A stretch of DNA of 64,000 nt from an uncultured Lachnospiraceae bacterium. Its GTDB lineage: Bacteria; Bacillota; Clostridia; Lachnospirales; Lachnospiraceae. The translations under genes and the position numbers were made by a program. The stretch covers positions 1 to 64,000 of the forward strand of contig CAMUAR010000006.1 of the NCBI GenBank assembly GCA_947086895.1, in the 5' to 3' direction. Position 1 is the first letter of the stretch. Each line of letters starts with the position of its first letter. The notes below the pieces were generated by a model. The model searched no databases. It was not told the origin of the DNA and saw only the letters and a program-made list of their open reading frames with translations. This document shows positions 16,908 through 25,749 of the stretch, one piece after another.

Positions 16908-18236
16908 GTGGATAAAAGTAAATTTCGCGGCTGGAAGGATGTATTTTCTTTTACCTTCCATCAGGCGGTAAAAAGGAAAGGATATATTGCTACAACAGCA
17001 GGTTTCGCTGTACTTGTACTGGCGGCGGTTATCCTTGCAGTTGTGATAACTGCAAAGCCAGAAGAAGGAAAAGTGGAGTTTTCCAGCATTCATAATGCTT
17101 ATGTAGTGAGCGAGTATAATATCAATTATAACGAGATTTTTGCGGCGCTGGAGAGAGAAGAATTTTCTAAAGTGAATTTCCACACAGCAAACGATGTGAA
17201 GGATGCGGTATCACAAGCAAAAACGCATAATTTTACAGATTATGTGGTTGTGACAATCCATTACAAGAATGACACATTTTCGATGGAAGCGGTGCTTCCA
17301 GAAGAGACAACAATCAGCAGGTCGGACGCTCAGGATTTGCTTAACGCGATGGCAGAATGCTCTACTTATGCGAAAGTGGAAATTGCAGGGCTGACGCAGG
17401 AGCAGGCGATTGCAGTTATGACGCCAGTGATTTCTGATTATGCAAAGATTGGCGAGGACAAGAGTTTTGGTGTTGTAATGGTTAAAACACTTGCACCGAT
17501 GATATTTGGTCTTGTCTTATATATGATGCTCATTTTTTACGGTCAGGATGTCAGCCGGGAAATTTCGGCAGAAAAGACGTCAAAATTGACAGAGACGCTT
17601 TTAACTTCCGTCAAGCCTTATGCGCTGATTACCGGAAAGGTACTCGCAGTGGCGCTGACAGCGATTATACAGTTTTTTATGTGGATTTTATGCGCGGCGG
17701 CTGGGCTGGTCATCGGCAATATCATTGCACAATCCATGTATCCAGGATATCAGAATGTTATAATTCAGCTCCTTGGCTATATGCGCGACACATTCAGCAG
17801 TTCCGCATTCTCACCAGTGGCAGTTGTACTTGCAGTTTTTATCTTTATAACCGGATTTTTGCTTTACTGTGTGCTTGCTGGCATCGCGGGCAGTATGGTG
17901 TCAAAGCCGGAAGATACAGCGCAGGTTCAGGGCATTTTCCAATTCCCGGTAATTATCAGTTTTTTTGCCTGCTATTTTGGCGTACTTCTTGAAAAAGAAG
18001 GACTGATTACTGTAACAAGGTTTATTCCATTTACCATTCCGTTTGGTATGCCTGTGGATTTGCTGACGGGGGCTGCTTCCCTTTTGCAAGGTGTTATTTC
18101 TCTGCTGATTCTTATTGTATTCTGTGTGCTTTTTATTCTTTTGTCGGGCAGATTATACGAAGGATTGATTTTGTACAATGGGCAGAAGCTGACGCCAAAA
18201 ACAATGTTAAATGTTATTCGTGTAAAGAAAAATTGA
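16908..18236 (+). CDS. ABC-2 type permease, second subunit
   Basis: 442 aa, with the same architecture as the preceding permease: an N-terminal helix (about 24-45), an extracytoplasmic domain, and a C-terminal membrane core with GQDVSREISAEKTSKLTETLLTS. Together with the ATPase it would complete a heterodimeric exporter. Start GTG 16908 has AGGAGG 16898-16903. The 166-bp gap after the first permease is AT-rich without a clear terminator, so one transcript is likely. A strong terminator follows the gene. Confidence 0.9.
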   Translation: MDKSKFRGWKDVFSFTFHQAVKRKGYIATTAGFAVLVLAAVILAVVITAKPEEGKVEFSSIHNAYVVSEYNINYNEIFAALEREEFSKVNFHTANDVKDAVSQAKTHNFTDYVVVTIHYKNDTFSMEAVLPEETTISRSDAQDLLNAMAECSTYAKVEIAGLTQEQAIAVMTPVISDYAKIGEDKSFGVVMVKTLAPMIFGLVLYMMLIFYGQDVSREISAEKTSKLTETLLTSVKPYALITGKVLAVALTAIIQFFMWILCAAAGLVIGNIIAQSMYPGYQNVIIQLLGYMRDTFSSSAFSPVAVVLAVFIFITGFLLYCVLAGIAGSMVSKPEDTAQVQGIFQFPVIISFFACYFGVLLEKEGLITVTRFIPFTIPFGMPVDLLTGAASLLQGVISLLILIVFCVLFILLSGRLYEGLILYNGQKLTPKTMLNVIRVKKN

Positions 18237-18241
18237 CGCTA

Positions 18242-18269
18242 CCCCTGCCGGGAGGCAGGGGATTTTTTT
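18242..18269 (+). terminator. Rho-independent terminator of the ABC exporter operon
   Basis: Perfect CCCCTGCC / GGCAGGGG stem (18242-18249, 18254-18261), GGGA loop, and seven Ts. Confidence 0.92.
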
Positions 18270-18375
18270 GATCGGATCCGTCCATTTCTGGCAGGTTTTA
18301 AGCAGGCAAATAGTAAGAAGGAACTTCTGCTATGAAGAACGGAACAACAAAAAATATTTATCATACAAGTGCTGC

Positions 18376-18404
18376 TTGAAATTTTTATTTACCGGCGATA
18401 TAAT
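18376..18404 (+). promoter_or_regulatory. Promoter of the Ig-like/NlpC gene
   Basis: TTGAAA 18376-18381, 17-bp spacer, TATAAT 18399-18404; the transcript starts about 35 bases before ATG 18446. Confidence 0.65.
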
Positions 18405-18445
18405 GAAAAACAGGATTGTAAAAATATGCAGAAATGAGGTACATT

Positions 18446-20347
18446 ATGAAGAAGCAAAGTGGGATAAGAGGATGGAGCCAAAAAAACAGAGTATTTTGCA
18501 TAATTGCACTGTTTTTGGCAGTATGTCTGTTGCTCTCAGGCAGAGAAATCGCAAAGGCGGCGGAAAAAGAAGAGGAAGAATTTGGTTTTGTGGAAACTTC
18601 GATTTCTCTCTACGCTGGTAATACATATCAGTTGGAAATGGTAAATGCCGAACCTGTGGTTGACGAATTTGGATGGAGTGATACGGTTTCTTTTTATAGT
18701 TCAGATCCCAATATTGTGCGTGTTGACGCATGGACCGGGCTTGTTCGGGCTGTCGGGGCAGGCAAAGCGGATATTACGGCATACTTTATGGGAAAAAGTG
18801 CAGTCTGTCATGTAAAGGTAAAGTCTACGCACTGTGAGTTAAGCGAGGAAAAGTTAGTATTGTATCAAGGTCAGGAAGCGGAGATTACACTGACAAACAG
18901 CAAACAAAAAGCAGCGTGCTATGAACATTTTATTTATCGAAAAGAAGACAATATTGAGTCGGACTGGTCGCTTGAAGTTGAGGAGAACGATAGGGGTGTT
19001 TTTACAGTAAAAGGGCGCGAAGCAGGAGAGTATTATCTTGATCTGTCCCTTACAAACCGAAAGGGCGAAAGTTATTCGGCGCGCTGCGAGGTTGAAGTGC
19101 TGGAATGCGGCTTTTCATCAAACGGTGTTTCTGTGGCGGAAGGCGGAACCGTTGCGCTGGAAATTGCCAACGGTGAAATCTTGTCGTGCGAAGTCGTTCG
19201 GGAAGATTGGTGGAAAGAACCTCAAGAAACAGAGGATGAGAACGGGGACTTTGATCGGAATCAGGAAAATACCGGGATCGAAACGCCTTGGGGAGCAGAG
19301 CAGGAAGCGGATGAGACCCATCTTGCAACAGATCATCAGGGAAATTTAACTGGTATTTCCGCTGGCGAGGCAAAGATATCTGTAAAGTGGCAGGCGGTTT
19401 ATGGGGAAGAGCGGGAAGATATTCTGACAGTGTATATTACAACACCAGAGTATATCCCATTTGAAAACAAGCTTTTTGCAGGGGACTGGTATTATCCGAA
19501 TTTTGAAGGAACAAGCTACTACAGCAAAGTATCCGCCACATCGAGCAATGACGAGGTGCTTGAGGTTCAGACAAGCGATTGGGGCGATATGTCGCTGGTG
19601 CCGAAAAAAGCGGGCAAGGCGACGTTAAAATTCACTGTAGATGGCTTGAATTTCCAGCAGAAAGTGCAGGTGATTGACCCGCAGTGGGGACAGGAATGCG
19701 CTTTGGTAAAGAAAGGAAAAGCAAAGATACTTTCTTTTACAAATTTGCCAAAAGACAGTGAAGTTATCTGGAAAACATCGGATAAGAAAACAGTCGCAGT
19801 ATCTCAGGAGGGAAAAATAACCGGAAAAAAACTGGGAAGCGCGGTGATCACGGCGACTCTTGAAGGAAAGACTTTTTTCTGCACTGTTACGGTTGGAAGC
19901 GGAAAAGGAGTGGACGCGGCGCTGAAAGGCGAGGAAGTGCTGGGCGCGATTTACAGCCAGGAAAAAAGAATGCAGGAGGGTTACTATGATTGCAGTTCTT
20001 TTGTGTGGCGTTCTTACAATGCGGCGGGCTTAAAAATTGGCAATGTCAATTCTGCTCCAACCGCCGCAGAAATAGCAAGAAAGCTGGAGGCGGAGGGAAA
20101 AGCGATCGCTTATGAGTATATTGAGGCAGATCAGCTAAAACCGGGAGATTTGATTTTTTATGCCGGTTACGGCAATGGCAGATATAAAAATATTGATCAT
20201 GTATCGATGTACTATGGTTCCTCCTATTTATGGGAAGATCTGGATTCCGGCGCAATTATCCATGCGGTCGGCAGCGGCGTGCAGTTTGAATCGTATTCCT
20301 GGTATTGTTCCAGCAGCATTGTTATGATTGCAAGACCAGTAGAGTGA
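18446..20347 (+). CDS. Secreted Ig-like (Big_2) repeat protein with NlpC/P60 hydrolase domain
   Basis: 633 aa. Signal peptide with hydrophobic core VFCIIALFLAVCLLLSG. Several bacterial Ig-like segments follow, recognisable by SSDPNIVRVDAWTGLVRAVGAGKADITA and WKTSDKKTVAVSQEGKITGKKLGSAVITA. A C-terminal NlpC/P60 domain (about 485-633) carries the catalytic Cys516 in YYDCSSFVW and a His in IDHVSMYYG. It would cleave peptidoglycan stem peptides, perhaps in growth or separation, with the Ig modules binding wall or surface. ATG 18446 is preferred over 18434 because GAGGT (18436-18440) is correctly spaced. Acidic linker near 250-295. Confidence 0.88.
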   Translation: MKKQSGIRGWSQKNRVFCIIALFLAVCLLLSGREIAKAAEKEEEEFGFVETSISLYAGNTYQLEMVNAEPVVDEFGWSDTVSFYSSDPNIVRVDAWTGLVRAVGAGKADITAYFMGKSAVCHVKVKSTHCELSEEKLVLYQGQEAEITLTNSKQKAACYEHFIYRKEDNIESDWSLEVEENDRGVFTVKGREAGEYYLDLSLTNRKGESYSARCEVEVLECGFSSNGVSVAEGGTVALEIANGEILSCEVVREDWWKEPQETEDENGDFDRNQENTGIETPWGAEQEADETHLATDHQGNLTGISAGEAKISVKWQAVYGEEREDILTVYITTPEYIPFENKLFAGDWYYPNFEGTSYYSKVSATSSNDEVLEVQTSDWGDMSLVPKKAGKATLKFTVDGLNFQQKVQVIDPQWGQECALVKKGKAKILSFTNLPKDSEVIWKTSDKKTVAVSQEGKITGKKLGSAVITATLEGKTFFCTVTVGSGKGVDAALKGEEVLGAIYSQEKRMQEGYYDCSSFVWRSYNAAGLKIGNVNSAPTAAEIARKLEAEGKAIAYEYIEADQLKPGDLIFYAGYGNGRYKNIDHVSMYYGSSYLWEDLDSGAIIHAVGSGVQFESYSWYCSSSIVMIARPVE

Positions 20348-20381
20348 TAAGAAAAAGAAAAACATCCATTTTTTATTCAGA

Positions 20382-20486
20382 AAAAGGATTGTTGTAAAAC
20401 AATTTTGCAGCTCCCTTTTCAACCGACAAGCGAAATCGTAAAACTTATTGTTTGGAAGGGAGTATATTATCTACAACAATCCTTTT
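20382..20486. other. Long nested inverted repeat between convergent genes
   Basis: A perfect 15-bp arm AAAAGGATTGTTGTA (20382-20396) pairs with 20472-20486. A second perfect 7-bp stem (CTCCCTT 20411-20417 / AAGGGAG 20456-20462) lies inside. The element is ~105 nt with no long T-run. It may be a bidirectional terminator for the NlpC and cyclophilin genes or a small non-autonomous palindromic element. Confidence 0.55.
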
Positions 20487-20535
20487 GCTTATATTATAAA
20501 AATAACAATCCTAATCAGATTTAAATAATGTGAAT

Positions 20536-21072
20536 CTATTCTGGCTCTGCAATACATTCCGGCTCTGGATAAACGACTTCATAGGTTTCAACCGTAACCG
20601 ATTTCATGCGCTGCGTTTCCATTGGACGGTCGTTCCAGGCGGTTGGAACGCCAGCAATTCGGTCAACAACATCAAAACCGTCGATTACCTTGCCAAATGC
20701 GGCATAGGCACCGTCTAAGTTCGGAGCGTCTTTATGCATAATAAAAAATTGAGAACCGGCGGAATCAGGATGCCCGGAACGCGCCATGGAAAGTACGCCC
20801 GCGGTATGTTTTAATTCATTTTTAACACCGTTTTGTGAAAATTCGCCCCGGATGGAATAACCAGGACCTCCTGTGCCTGTGCCATTTGGATCTCCGCCCT
20901 GAATCATAAACCCTTCGATGACACGATGAAAAATTAAGTTGTTATAAAAACCTTTGGATACAAGCGAAATAAAATTATTTACAGTATTTGGAGCAATATC
21001 AGGATATAATTCTGCCTTTATTGTGCTGCCATCTTCCATAGTGAAGGTGACGATAGGATTTTGTTTTGTCAT
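20536..21072 (-). CDS. Cyclophilin-type peptidyl-prolyl cis-trans isomerase
   Basis: 178 aa, a single cytoplasmic cyclophilin domain. Motifs FHRVIEGFMIQGGDP, AGVLSMARSG and SQFFIMHKDAPNLDGAYAAFGKV are all present, including the catalytic Arg in FHRV. It catalyses proline isomerisation during protein folding. The C-terminus is extended by an acidic PEPECIAEPE tail. CGGAGG lies upstream of the ATG. Monocistronic, convergent with the NlpC gene and divergent from the kinase-like gene. Confidence 0.93.
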   Translation of the reverse strand: MTKQNPIVTFTMEDGSTIKAELYPDIAPNTVNNFISLVSKGFYNNLIFHRVIEGFMIQGGDPNGTGTGGPGYSIRGEFSQNGVKNELKHTAGVLSMARSGHPDSAGSQFFIMHKDAPNLDGAYAAFGKVIDGFDVVDRIAGVPTAWNDRPMETQRMKSVTVETYEVVYPEPECIAEPE

Positions 21073-21188
21073 AGAAAACCTCCGTAATTTTTATAGTGCG
21101 TTTTCACATCCTTTTTTTGTAAACGTAATTATACACGAAAAAAAATGATTTTGCAACTGGTGATAACAGCGCAGAAATTGAGGGAAAA

Positions 21189-21869
21189 ATGAAAATACAA
21201 TTCAGTGATAATCTAATAAAACATTACTTGAAAGATGTTTATTTTATAAACGGACACAGTTATGCGGGGAAATCTACAATGGTCAAGATGTTGGCCGAAC
21301 GTTACGATATGATTTATTGCGGCGAAAATTACCACGATGCGTTTCCTCGAAATAAACTTTCCCGTTGGAAGCAGCCGGGTCTTTGTTATTTTGATACTAT
21401 GAGCGGCTGGCAGGAGTGGCTGAATATGACTCCGCAGGAACATTGGAACTGGACCGATCAGGTCTCCAAAGAATGTGTGGAAATTGAAATTCTGGAGCTG
21501 ATAAAACTGGCAGCTTCCGAAAAGAAAGTTATTGTGGACACCAATATTCCACCGGATGTATTGCGGGAGATCTCAGTATATAACCATGTTGCGATCCTGC
21601 TTTGTGATCCGCCGGATATCTGTGCTGTCCGGTTCTTTGATCGGGACGATCCAGACAAAAAATTTATGATGGAGCAGATCAAACTTTGTCCAGACCCGGA
21701 AGCTGCATTGCGCAACTTTAATTCATGGGCATTGTATCATCCTCCGGCAGAGATCGATTGGGAGCATACAGGCTTTTTTACTTATACTCGCTCTGATTTT
21801 GACAATGATACACGAGAAGAAATGCTGTCGGTTTTGGCAAAGCATTTCGGTTTGGAAAAAGAACGTTAA
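21189..21869 (+). CDS. P-loop nucleotide kinase-like protein, function unknown
   Basis: 226 aa. Walker A GHSYAGKST (residues 22-30) near the N-terminus. A core strand VIVDTNIPPDV (about 115-125) and hydrophobic HVAILLCDPPD (about 133-143) resemble shikimate/adenylate kinase-like or AAA_33-type small-molecule kinases. The Trp-rich segment WKQPGLCYFDTMSGWQEWLN is unusual. The substrate is unknown. Monocistronic and followed by a clear terminator. ATG 21189 follows GAGGGAAAA, an acceptable Shine-Dalgarno. Confidence 0.7.
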   Translation: MKIQFSDNLIKHYLKDVYFINGHSYAGKSTMVKMLAERYDMIYCGENYHDAFPRNKLSRWKQPGLCYFDTMSGWQEWLNMTPQEHWNWTDQVSKECVEIEILELIKLAASEKKVIVDTNIPPDVLREISVYNHVAILLCDPPDICAVRFFDRDDPDKKFMMEQIKLCPDPEAALRNFNSWALYHPPAEIDWEHTGFFTYTRSDFDNDTREEMLSVLAKHFGLEKER

Positions 21870-21891
21870 TATAACGATTTATCGTGGAAAT

Positions 21892-21931
21892 AAGACCGCA
21901 GGCAGAACAGGCTTTCGGTCTTGTTTTTTTT
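21892..21931 (+). terminator. Rho-independent terminator
   Basis: AAGACCG (21892-21898) / CGGTCTT (21916-21922), then G and eight Ts. Confidence 0.85.
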
Positions 21932-22089
21932 GCCCTGTTTTATAGATTGGATAAAAGAGTTTTTTGTAAAATATTATTGGCAGGACAGCATAAAACCCAC
22001 GGCAAAATAATCTGAAAAAAACTTTTTTGTCAAAGCAAAAAATAAAAATTCGATAACATAAGAGTTTGATTAGAAAACAATTAGAACTA

Positions 22090-22119
22090 TTGACATTGCA
22101 ATATTATATCGCGTATAGT
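22090..22119 (+). promoter_or_regulatory. padR operon promoter with overlapping dyad
   Basis: TTGACA 22090-22095, 18-bp spacer, TATAGT 22114-22119. The spacer/-10 region contains TATATCGCGTATA, an imperfect palindrome that could be an autoregulatory PadR site. The leader to the ATG at 22140 is very short. Confidence 0.55.
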
Positions 22120-22139
22120 ATGGGCAAGGAGATGATGCA

Positions 22140-22463
22140 ATGGTTTTTAATACAGGATCGGCGCTTCTGGATGCCATTGTTTTAGCAGTTGTTTCGAAGG
22201 AACCGGAAGGCACTTACGGTTATAAGATTACGCAGGAAGTCCGAATGATTTTGGATATGTCAGAGTCCACATTATATCCTGTGCTTCGAAGGCTGATGAA
22301 AGATGGAAAGCTGGAAGTTTACGATATGGAATATGCGGGGCGAAATCGCCGGTACTATAAAATTACTCCGGCGGGCTGGGTGCTGCTTGAAATGTGCAGG
22401 GAAGAATGGAAGCGGTATTCCAATAATATTACATCGATATTAGAACCGCAGGATACAGCATAA
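22140..22463 (+). CDS. PadR family transcriptional regulator
   Basis: 107 aa winged-helix repressor. The N-terminal domain (LDAIVLAVVSKEPEGTYGYKITQEV, STLYPVLRRLMKDGKLEVY, RRYYKITPAGWVLLEMCREEW) is complete and typical of the short PadR-s1 class without a long C-terminal helix. It is the usual regulator of adjacent DUF1700 and DUF4097 genes, probably acting as an envelope-stress or antibiotic-responsive repressor. AAGGAG at 22126-22131 precedes ATG 22140. Confidence 0.92.
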   Translation: MVFNTGSALLDAIVLAVVSKEPEGTYGYKITQEVRMILDMSESTLYPVLRRLMKDGKLEVYDMEYAGRNRRYYKITPAGWVLLEMCREEWKRYSNNITSILEPQDTA

Positions 22464-22566
22464 ATTGAGCGGCGGGGTTGTTACATACTAAGATTGAGAA
22501 TCCATGATTTTCAATTTAGAATTTATGCTGCTATATTTTTTAACCAGCAGCAGAATGCGAGGAAAT

Positions 22567-23556
22567 ATGACAAAACAAGAATTTTTGGATCAATTAGGGC
22601 AGATTTTATGGGATTTGCCGGAAGATGAGAGAATGGACGCCGTTTGGTATTATGAAGATTATTTTGCGGATGCCGGAGCGGAAAATGAACAGCAGGTATT
22701 AAGGGAGCTTGGCAGTCCAGAGCGTATTGCAGAAAAAATCAGGGCGAGTTTTGAGGAACGTCTTGCGTCGGACAGCTTTGACAAAGCGATGAAACAGAAT
22801 GAAAAACAAAATAATTTTGGTATAGATAATGAAATAAAAGGAGATTTTGGCGAAAATACCAAAACAAAAAATAATTTTACCTCGGATCTTTCAAATGATG
22901 AAAAAGGAGAAAGTGATAACAATGCATTTCACAGTGAAACGATAGAGACGCAAGAATATAGCAATGTGAATGATTTTGGCAGCGCAGGCGGCTCTGGCGG
23001 AAATACAGGAGGTTCTGGCAGCGCAGGCGGCTCTGGCGGAACTGCGGGAGGTTTTGGAGGTGCAGGCGGCTACGGTGGAACTGCGGGAGGTTTTGGAGGT
23101 GCAGGCGGCTACGGTGGAACTGCGGGAGGTTTTGGAGGCGCAGGCGGCTACGGCGGGAATGCAGGTACTGCTTCCGGCCAAAAAGGCGTACAGCTGCGCA
23201 CAAAGAGTTATCTCACTCCAGCAGTACTGTTACTTTTGCTTATCTTTGTCGGAATTCCGATTGCAGGACCGATTCTGCTTGCTTTTTGTTTGGTTATGTT
23301 AGGGTTCTTTGTTGGGTTTGGTGTTGGCGGTGTCGGGATGGTTGCCTGCGGAGTTATACTGATTGGAAATGGGATCATCAATATTTCGTTAAGTTCAGGA
23401 ATCGCTCTTTTACTTTTTGGCAGCGGGCTTGTCGTTGCAGCAATTGGGATTCTTTTCATTATATTTGCGATGAATTGCGGTTTTCGCGCAGTACCCGCAG
23501 TATTTCGATGGATTGCTAAGACGTTTCGCAGCGTGATCGGGGTTAGGAGGGCTTGA
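22567..23556 (+). CDS. DUF1700 (HAAS) membrane protein with Gly-rich repeat linker
   Basis: 329 aa. The N-terminal DUF1700/HAAS domain (MTKQEFLDQLGQIL...YYEDYFADAGAE...LGSPERIAEKI) covers about 1-70. After an Asn/Lys-rich linker comes a Gly-rich stretch containing three nearly identical 13-residue units (GGTAGGFGGAGGY; 39-bp DNA repeats from 23035 to 23151). A C-terminal block of four hydrophobic helices (about 225-310) ends in a basic tail. Such proteins are thought to sense membrane state or bind the PadR partner. ATG 22567 is supported by GAGGA at 22558-22562 and by the family N-terminus. Confidence 0.88.
   Translation: MTKQEFLDQLGQILWDLPEDERMDAVWYYEDYFADAGAENEQQVLRELGSPERIAEKIRASFEERLASDSFDKAMKQNEKQNNFGIDNEIKGDFGENTKTKNNFTSDLSNDEKGESDNNAFHSETIETQEYSNVNDFGSAGGSGGNTGGSGSAGGSGGTAGGFGGAGGYGGTAGGFGGAGGYGGTAGGFGGAGGYGGNAGTASGQKGVQLRTKSYLTPAVLLLLLIFVGIPIAGPILLAFCLVMLGFFVGFGVGGVGMVACGVILIGNGIINISLSSGIALLLFGSGLVVAAIGILFIIFAMNCGFRAVPAVFRWIAKTFRSVIGVRRA
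23035..23151 (+). repeat. 39-bp in-frame tandem repeat (3 units) in the DUF1700 gene
   Basis: Units at 23035-23073, 23074-23112 and 23113-23151 differ by one or two bases and encode GGTAGGFGGAGGY. Flanking sequence carries shorter Gly-rich relatives. Confidence 0.88.
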
Positions 23557-23611
23557 AGATGAATTTTCAAACGTCGCATCCATTTATAGTATGCGGGAAA
23601 GGAGCATCAAT

Positions 23612-25078
23612 ATGAAAAAGTTTGGGAGGTTCTTTTCAGGCATTGCAGCAATTATGCTTGGCGTCGGCATTCTGATGATTGTTTTTGGTATAAAAGGGAC
23701 AAAAGCATATTGGGAAAAGCAGGATAACAGCAGGGATGTTGAAAACATGTCCCACATGATCTATGCAGCTGAAAAGATTAAGATGGATATTCCTTATGGA
23801 ATTGTGGAAATTGGTATGTCGTCAGATAGTGGCGCAGTTCAGTTTTATGGAGAAAACATTGATAAGGATAGTGTAGTTATTCACGAAGATCAAGGGGAGA
23901 TTGCGATATCCGTGAAAGATTCGTATGAAAGAATTCGGTTGTTTAACCTGGAAGTTCCAATTTTTTCTGGAATGGAATTTGGAAAACTTGACCGCAGGGA
24001 AAAGACACCGGTATACACATTGCTGCTGCCGTGGAATTATGTGAAAGAACTTGATATTCATGTAGATTACGGCGAACTCTCTGTCGACGGTGTCTGGACA
24101 GAAAGTATGAAGCTGAACGTCAATCTTGGAGAGATCAAAGTAGAGGAAAGCTATGCCAAAAATCTGGAACTTTTGTGCCATGCAGGTAGGGCTTATGCAA
24201 AAGGAGACTTTCTTACTGTGGATGCAGAAGTCGAGTTGGGTGATTTGGACTTGATTCTTTTCGGTGAAAAAGAAATGTACAGCGGGCATTTATCAGGAAG
24301 AATTGGAAATCTTGTTTACGGAGCGACAGATTTTTCTGGAAACAGAAAATATTATAAACACCAGGAAGGATTAATTATAAAAGAAGAAAAGTTTTCTGGA
24401 AACGGAAATGGAAAAGTGTCTCTTTCCTGCAAGGTTGGCAATATCGGACTTTGGTTTTTAGAGAGTATCGTATACCAGGACGTTCTGGTAAGTGGGGAAG
24501 CAGAAGTTCAGGAAGGCTGTCTGGAGAACTGGGAATTCGACCAAAATTGGAACAGTAGTCTGAAAATTGAAGAGGATTTGGAGGGGAAATTCTACGATTT
24601 TAATTTCAATTTCCAAGATCTGGAGGAATTAGAAGCAGAATTATCGGAGGTTTTCAGCGAGTCAGATTCAGAGGATGATGCAAAGAAGGAAGCGCTTTTC
24701 AATATTGTGAATGTGTTGGAACTATACGATTGGAAAAGAGAAAAAACAGTTTGTGATATTATGGCCAATCAAAAGATGGATGATCTGGAAAAAGGAACCG
24801 TAATTCTTGAAGCTTTAAGAGGATTAAATATCAAAGAAGAGAAAATGAAAGAAGCCGCCCAGATTATGCTGGATGACATTGACTCGCAAGATTGGAAGGA
24901 TGAGAATAGGGATATTTTAGATAAACTCTATGAATCATCCGGTCATTCATACTGGAAGGAACTGGAGAGCCGGCTTGAAGATATTTTGGAGAATTCCGAT
25001 TTGAATGATTCACACAAAAGAATGGAAATCACAAATATTCTGGAAGCTTTTGAAGTGGGAAGTTTTAGCGGAATTTGA
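23612..25078 (+). CDS. DUF4097-family protein with extended helical C-terminus
   Basis: 488 aa. One N-terminal membrane helix (about 10-30), then a DUF4097-like beta-solenoid region (about 50-290: KIKMDIPYGIVEIG..., LDIHVDYGELSVDGVW..., MKLNVNLGEIKVEESYAKNLELLCHAGRAYAKG). From about residue 325 the protein changes to an acidic helical region (DLEELEAELSEVFSESDSEDDAKKEALF...) of about 160 residues, which is unusual for the family. Part of the PadR-DUF1700-DUF4097-PspC unit and possibly a surface or membrane-stress sensor. AAAGGAG precedes ATG 23612. Confidence 0.8.
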   Translation: MKKFGRFFSGIAAIMLGVGILMIVFGIKGTKAYWEKQDNSRDVENMSHMIYAAEKIKMDIPYGIVEIGMSSDSGAVQFYGENIDKDSVVIHEDQGEIAISVKDSYERIRLFNLEVPIFSGMEFGKLDRREKTPVYTLLLPWNYVKELDIHVDYGELSVDGVWTESMKLNVNLGEIKVEESYAKNLELLCHAGRAYAKGDFLTVDAEVELGDLDLILFGEKEMYSGHLSGRIGNLVYGATDFSGNRKYYKHQEGLIIKEEKFSGNGNGKVSLSCKVGNIGLWFLESIVYQDVLVSGEAEVQEGCLENWEFDQNWNSSLKIEEDLEGKFYDFNFNFQDLEELEAELSEVFSESDSEDDAKKEALFNIVNVLELYDWKREKTVCDIMANQKMDDLEKGTVILEALRGLNIKEEKMKEAAQIMLDDIDSQDWKDENRDILDKLYESSGHSYWKELESRLEDILENSDLNDSHKRMEITNILEAFEVGSFSGI

Positions 25079-25279
25079 TCCAAAAGCGTTCGAAATAATC
25101 GTTTAAGAACAGATAAAATACTTGGCGGCAGTCTTGACTTTACATTCTGTTCGTGGTAGGCTTTTGGTAAGAAAATCAATCAATATTTATCTTGAAAGTG
25201 ATTTTTTAAACAAATGTTGTGGGTTGAATATGTTTTTGGCGGATAGCAAAACATTTAAATGAAGAAAGGGGATTTTATT

Positions 25280-25456
25280 ATGGAAAAGAGACTTTACAAA
25301 TCGCAGATAAACCGGAAAATCTGCGGAGTGTGCGGCGGTGTCGGAGAATATTTTAATATTGATCCAACTCTTGTGCGGGTAATATGGGCATTGTTCGCAT
25401 GTACAGGCGGTGGAATTGTCGCGTATATTATCTGTGCGATTGTTATGCCGGAGTGA
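25280..25456 (+). CDS. PspC domain protein
   Basis: 58 aa, the normal size for stand-alone PspC. KRLYKSQINRKICGVCGGVGEYFNIDPTLVRVIWAL is the family signature, followed by one membrane helix ending AIVMPE. PspC homologues are envelope-stress membrane proteins and in Firmicutes commonly accompany DUF1700/DUF4097. ATG 25280 has GAAAGGGG upstream; the upstream in-frame ATG 25259 would add seven residues with no better Shine-Dalgarno. A terminator follows. Confidence 0.9.
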   Translation: MEKRLYKSQINRKICGVCGGVGEYFNIDPTLVRVIWALFACTGGGIVAYIICAIVMPE

Positions 25457-25489
25457 TAATTTTTTAGAGAACAGCATAAGACACTTTTG

Positions 25490-25524
25490 GGGAGACGGCT
25501 GGCTTACGGGCTATGCCGTTTCCC
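25490..25524 (+). terminator. Terminator after pspC
   Basis: GGGAGACGGC (25490-25499) pairs with GCCGTTTCCC (25515-25524), followed by TAATTTTAT. Confidence 0.7.
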
Positions 25525-25640
25525 TAATTTTATAAGTAGTATGAATTCCCCATTGTCTTAAGCCGATGGGTTTCCTGTTTTCTTGCAACCGCTTTACAGG
25601 CGTTCATTGCCCTATCATGAGATTGTACATACGCTTTTTG

Positions 25641-25669
25641 TTGACAAAAACGTATATCATTGATAGAAT
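25641..25669 (+). promoter_or_regulatory. ilvN promoter
   Basis: TTGACA 25641-25646, 17-bp spacer, TAGAAT 25664-25669. The ~75-nt leader is too short for a T-box. Confidence 0.7.
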
Positions 25670-25749
25670 AGTGGGGAGCATTAAATCATTAAAGCGACAA
25701 AGAGCTGCTAATGTTACAAATCGCAAGGCGCTTCGGAATGGAGGAAAAT

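Noticed and set aside
25525..25749. T-box leader before ilvN
   Set aside because: The clear promoter at 25641-25669 leaves only ~75 nt of leader, and no T-box sequence or antiterminator was seen.
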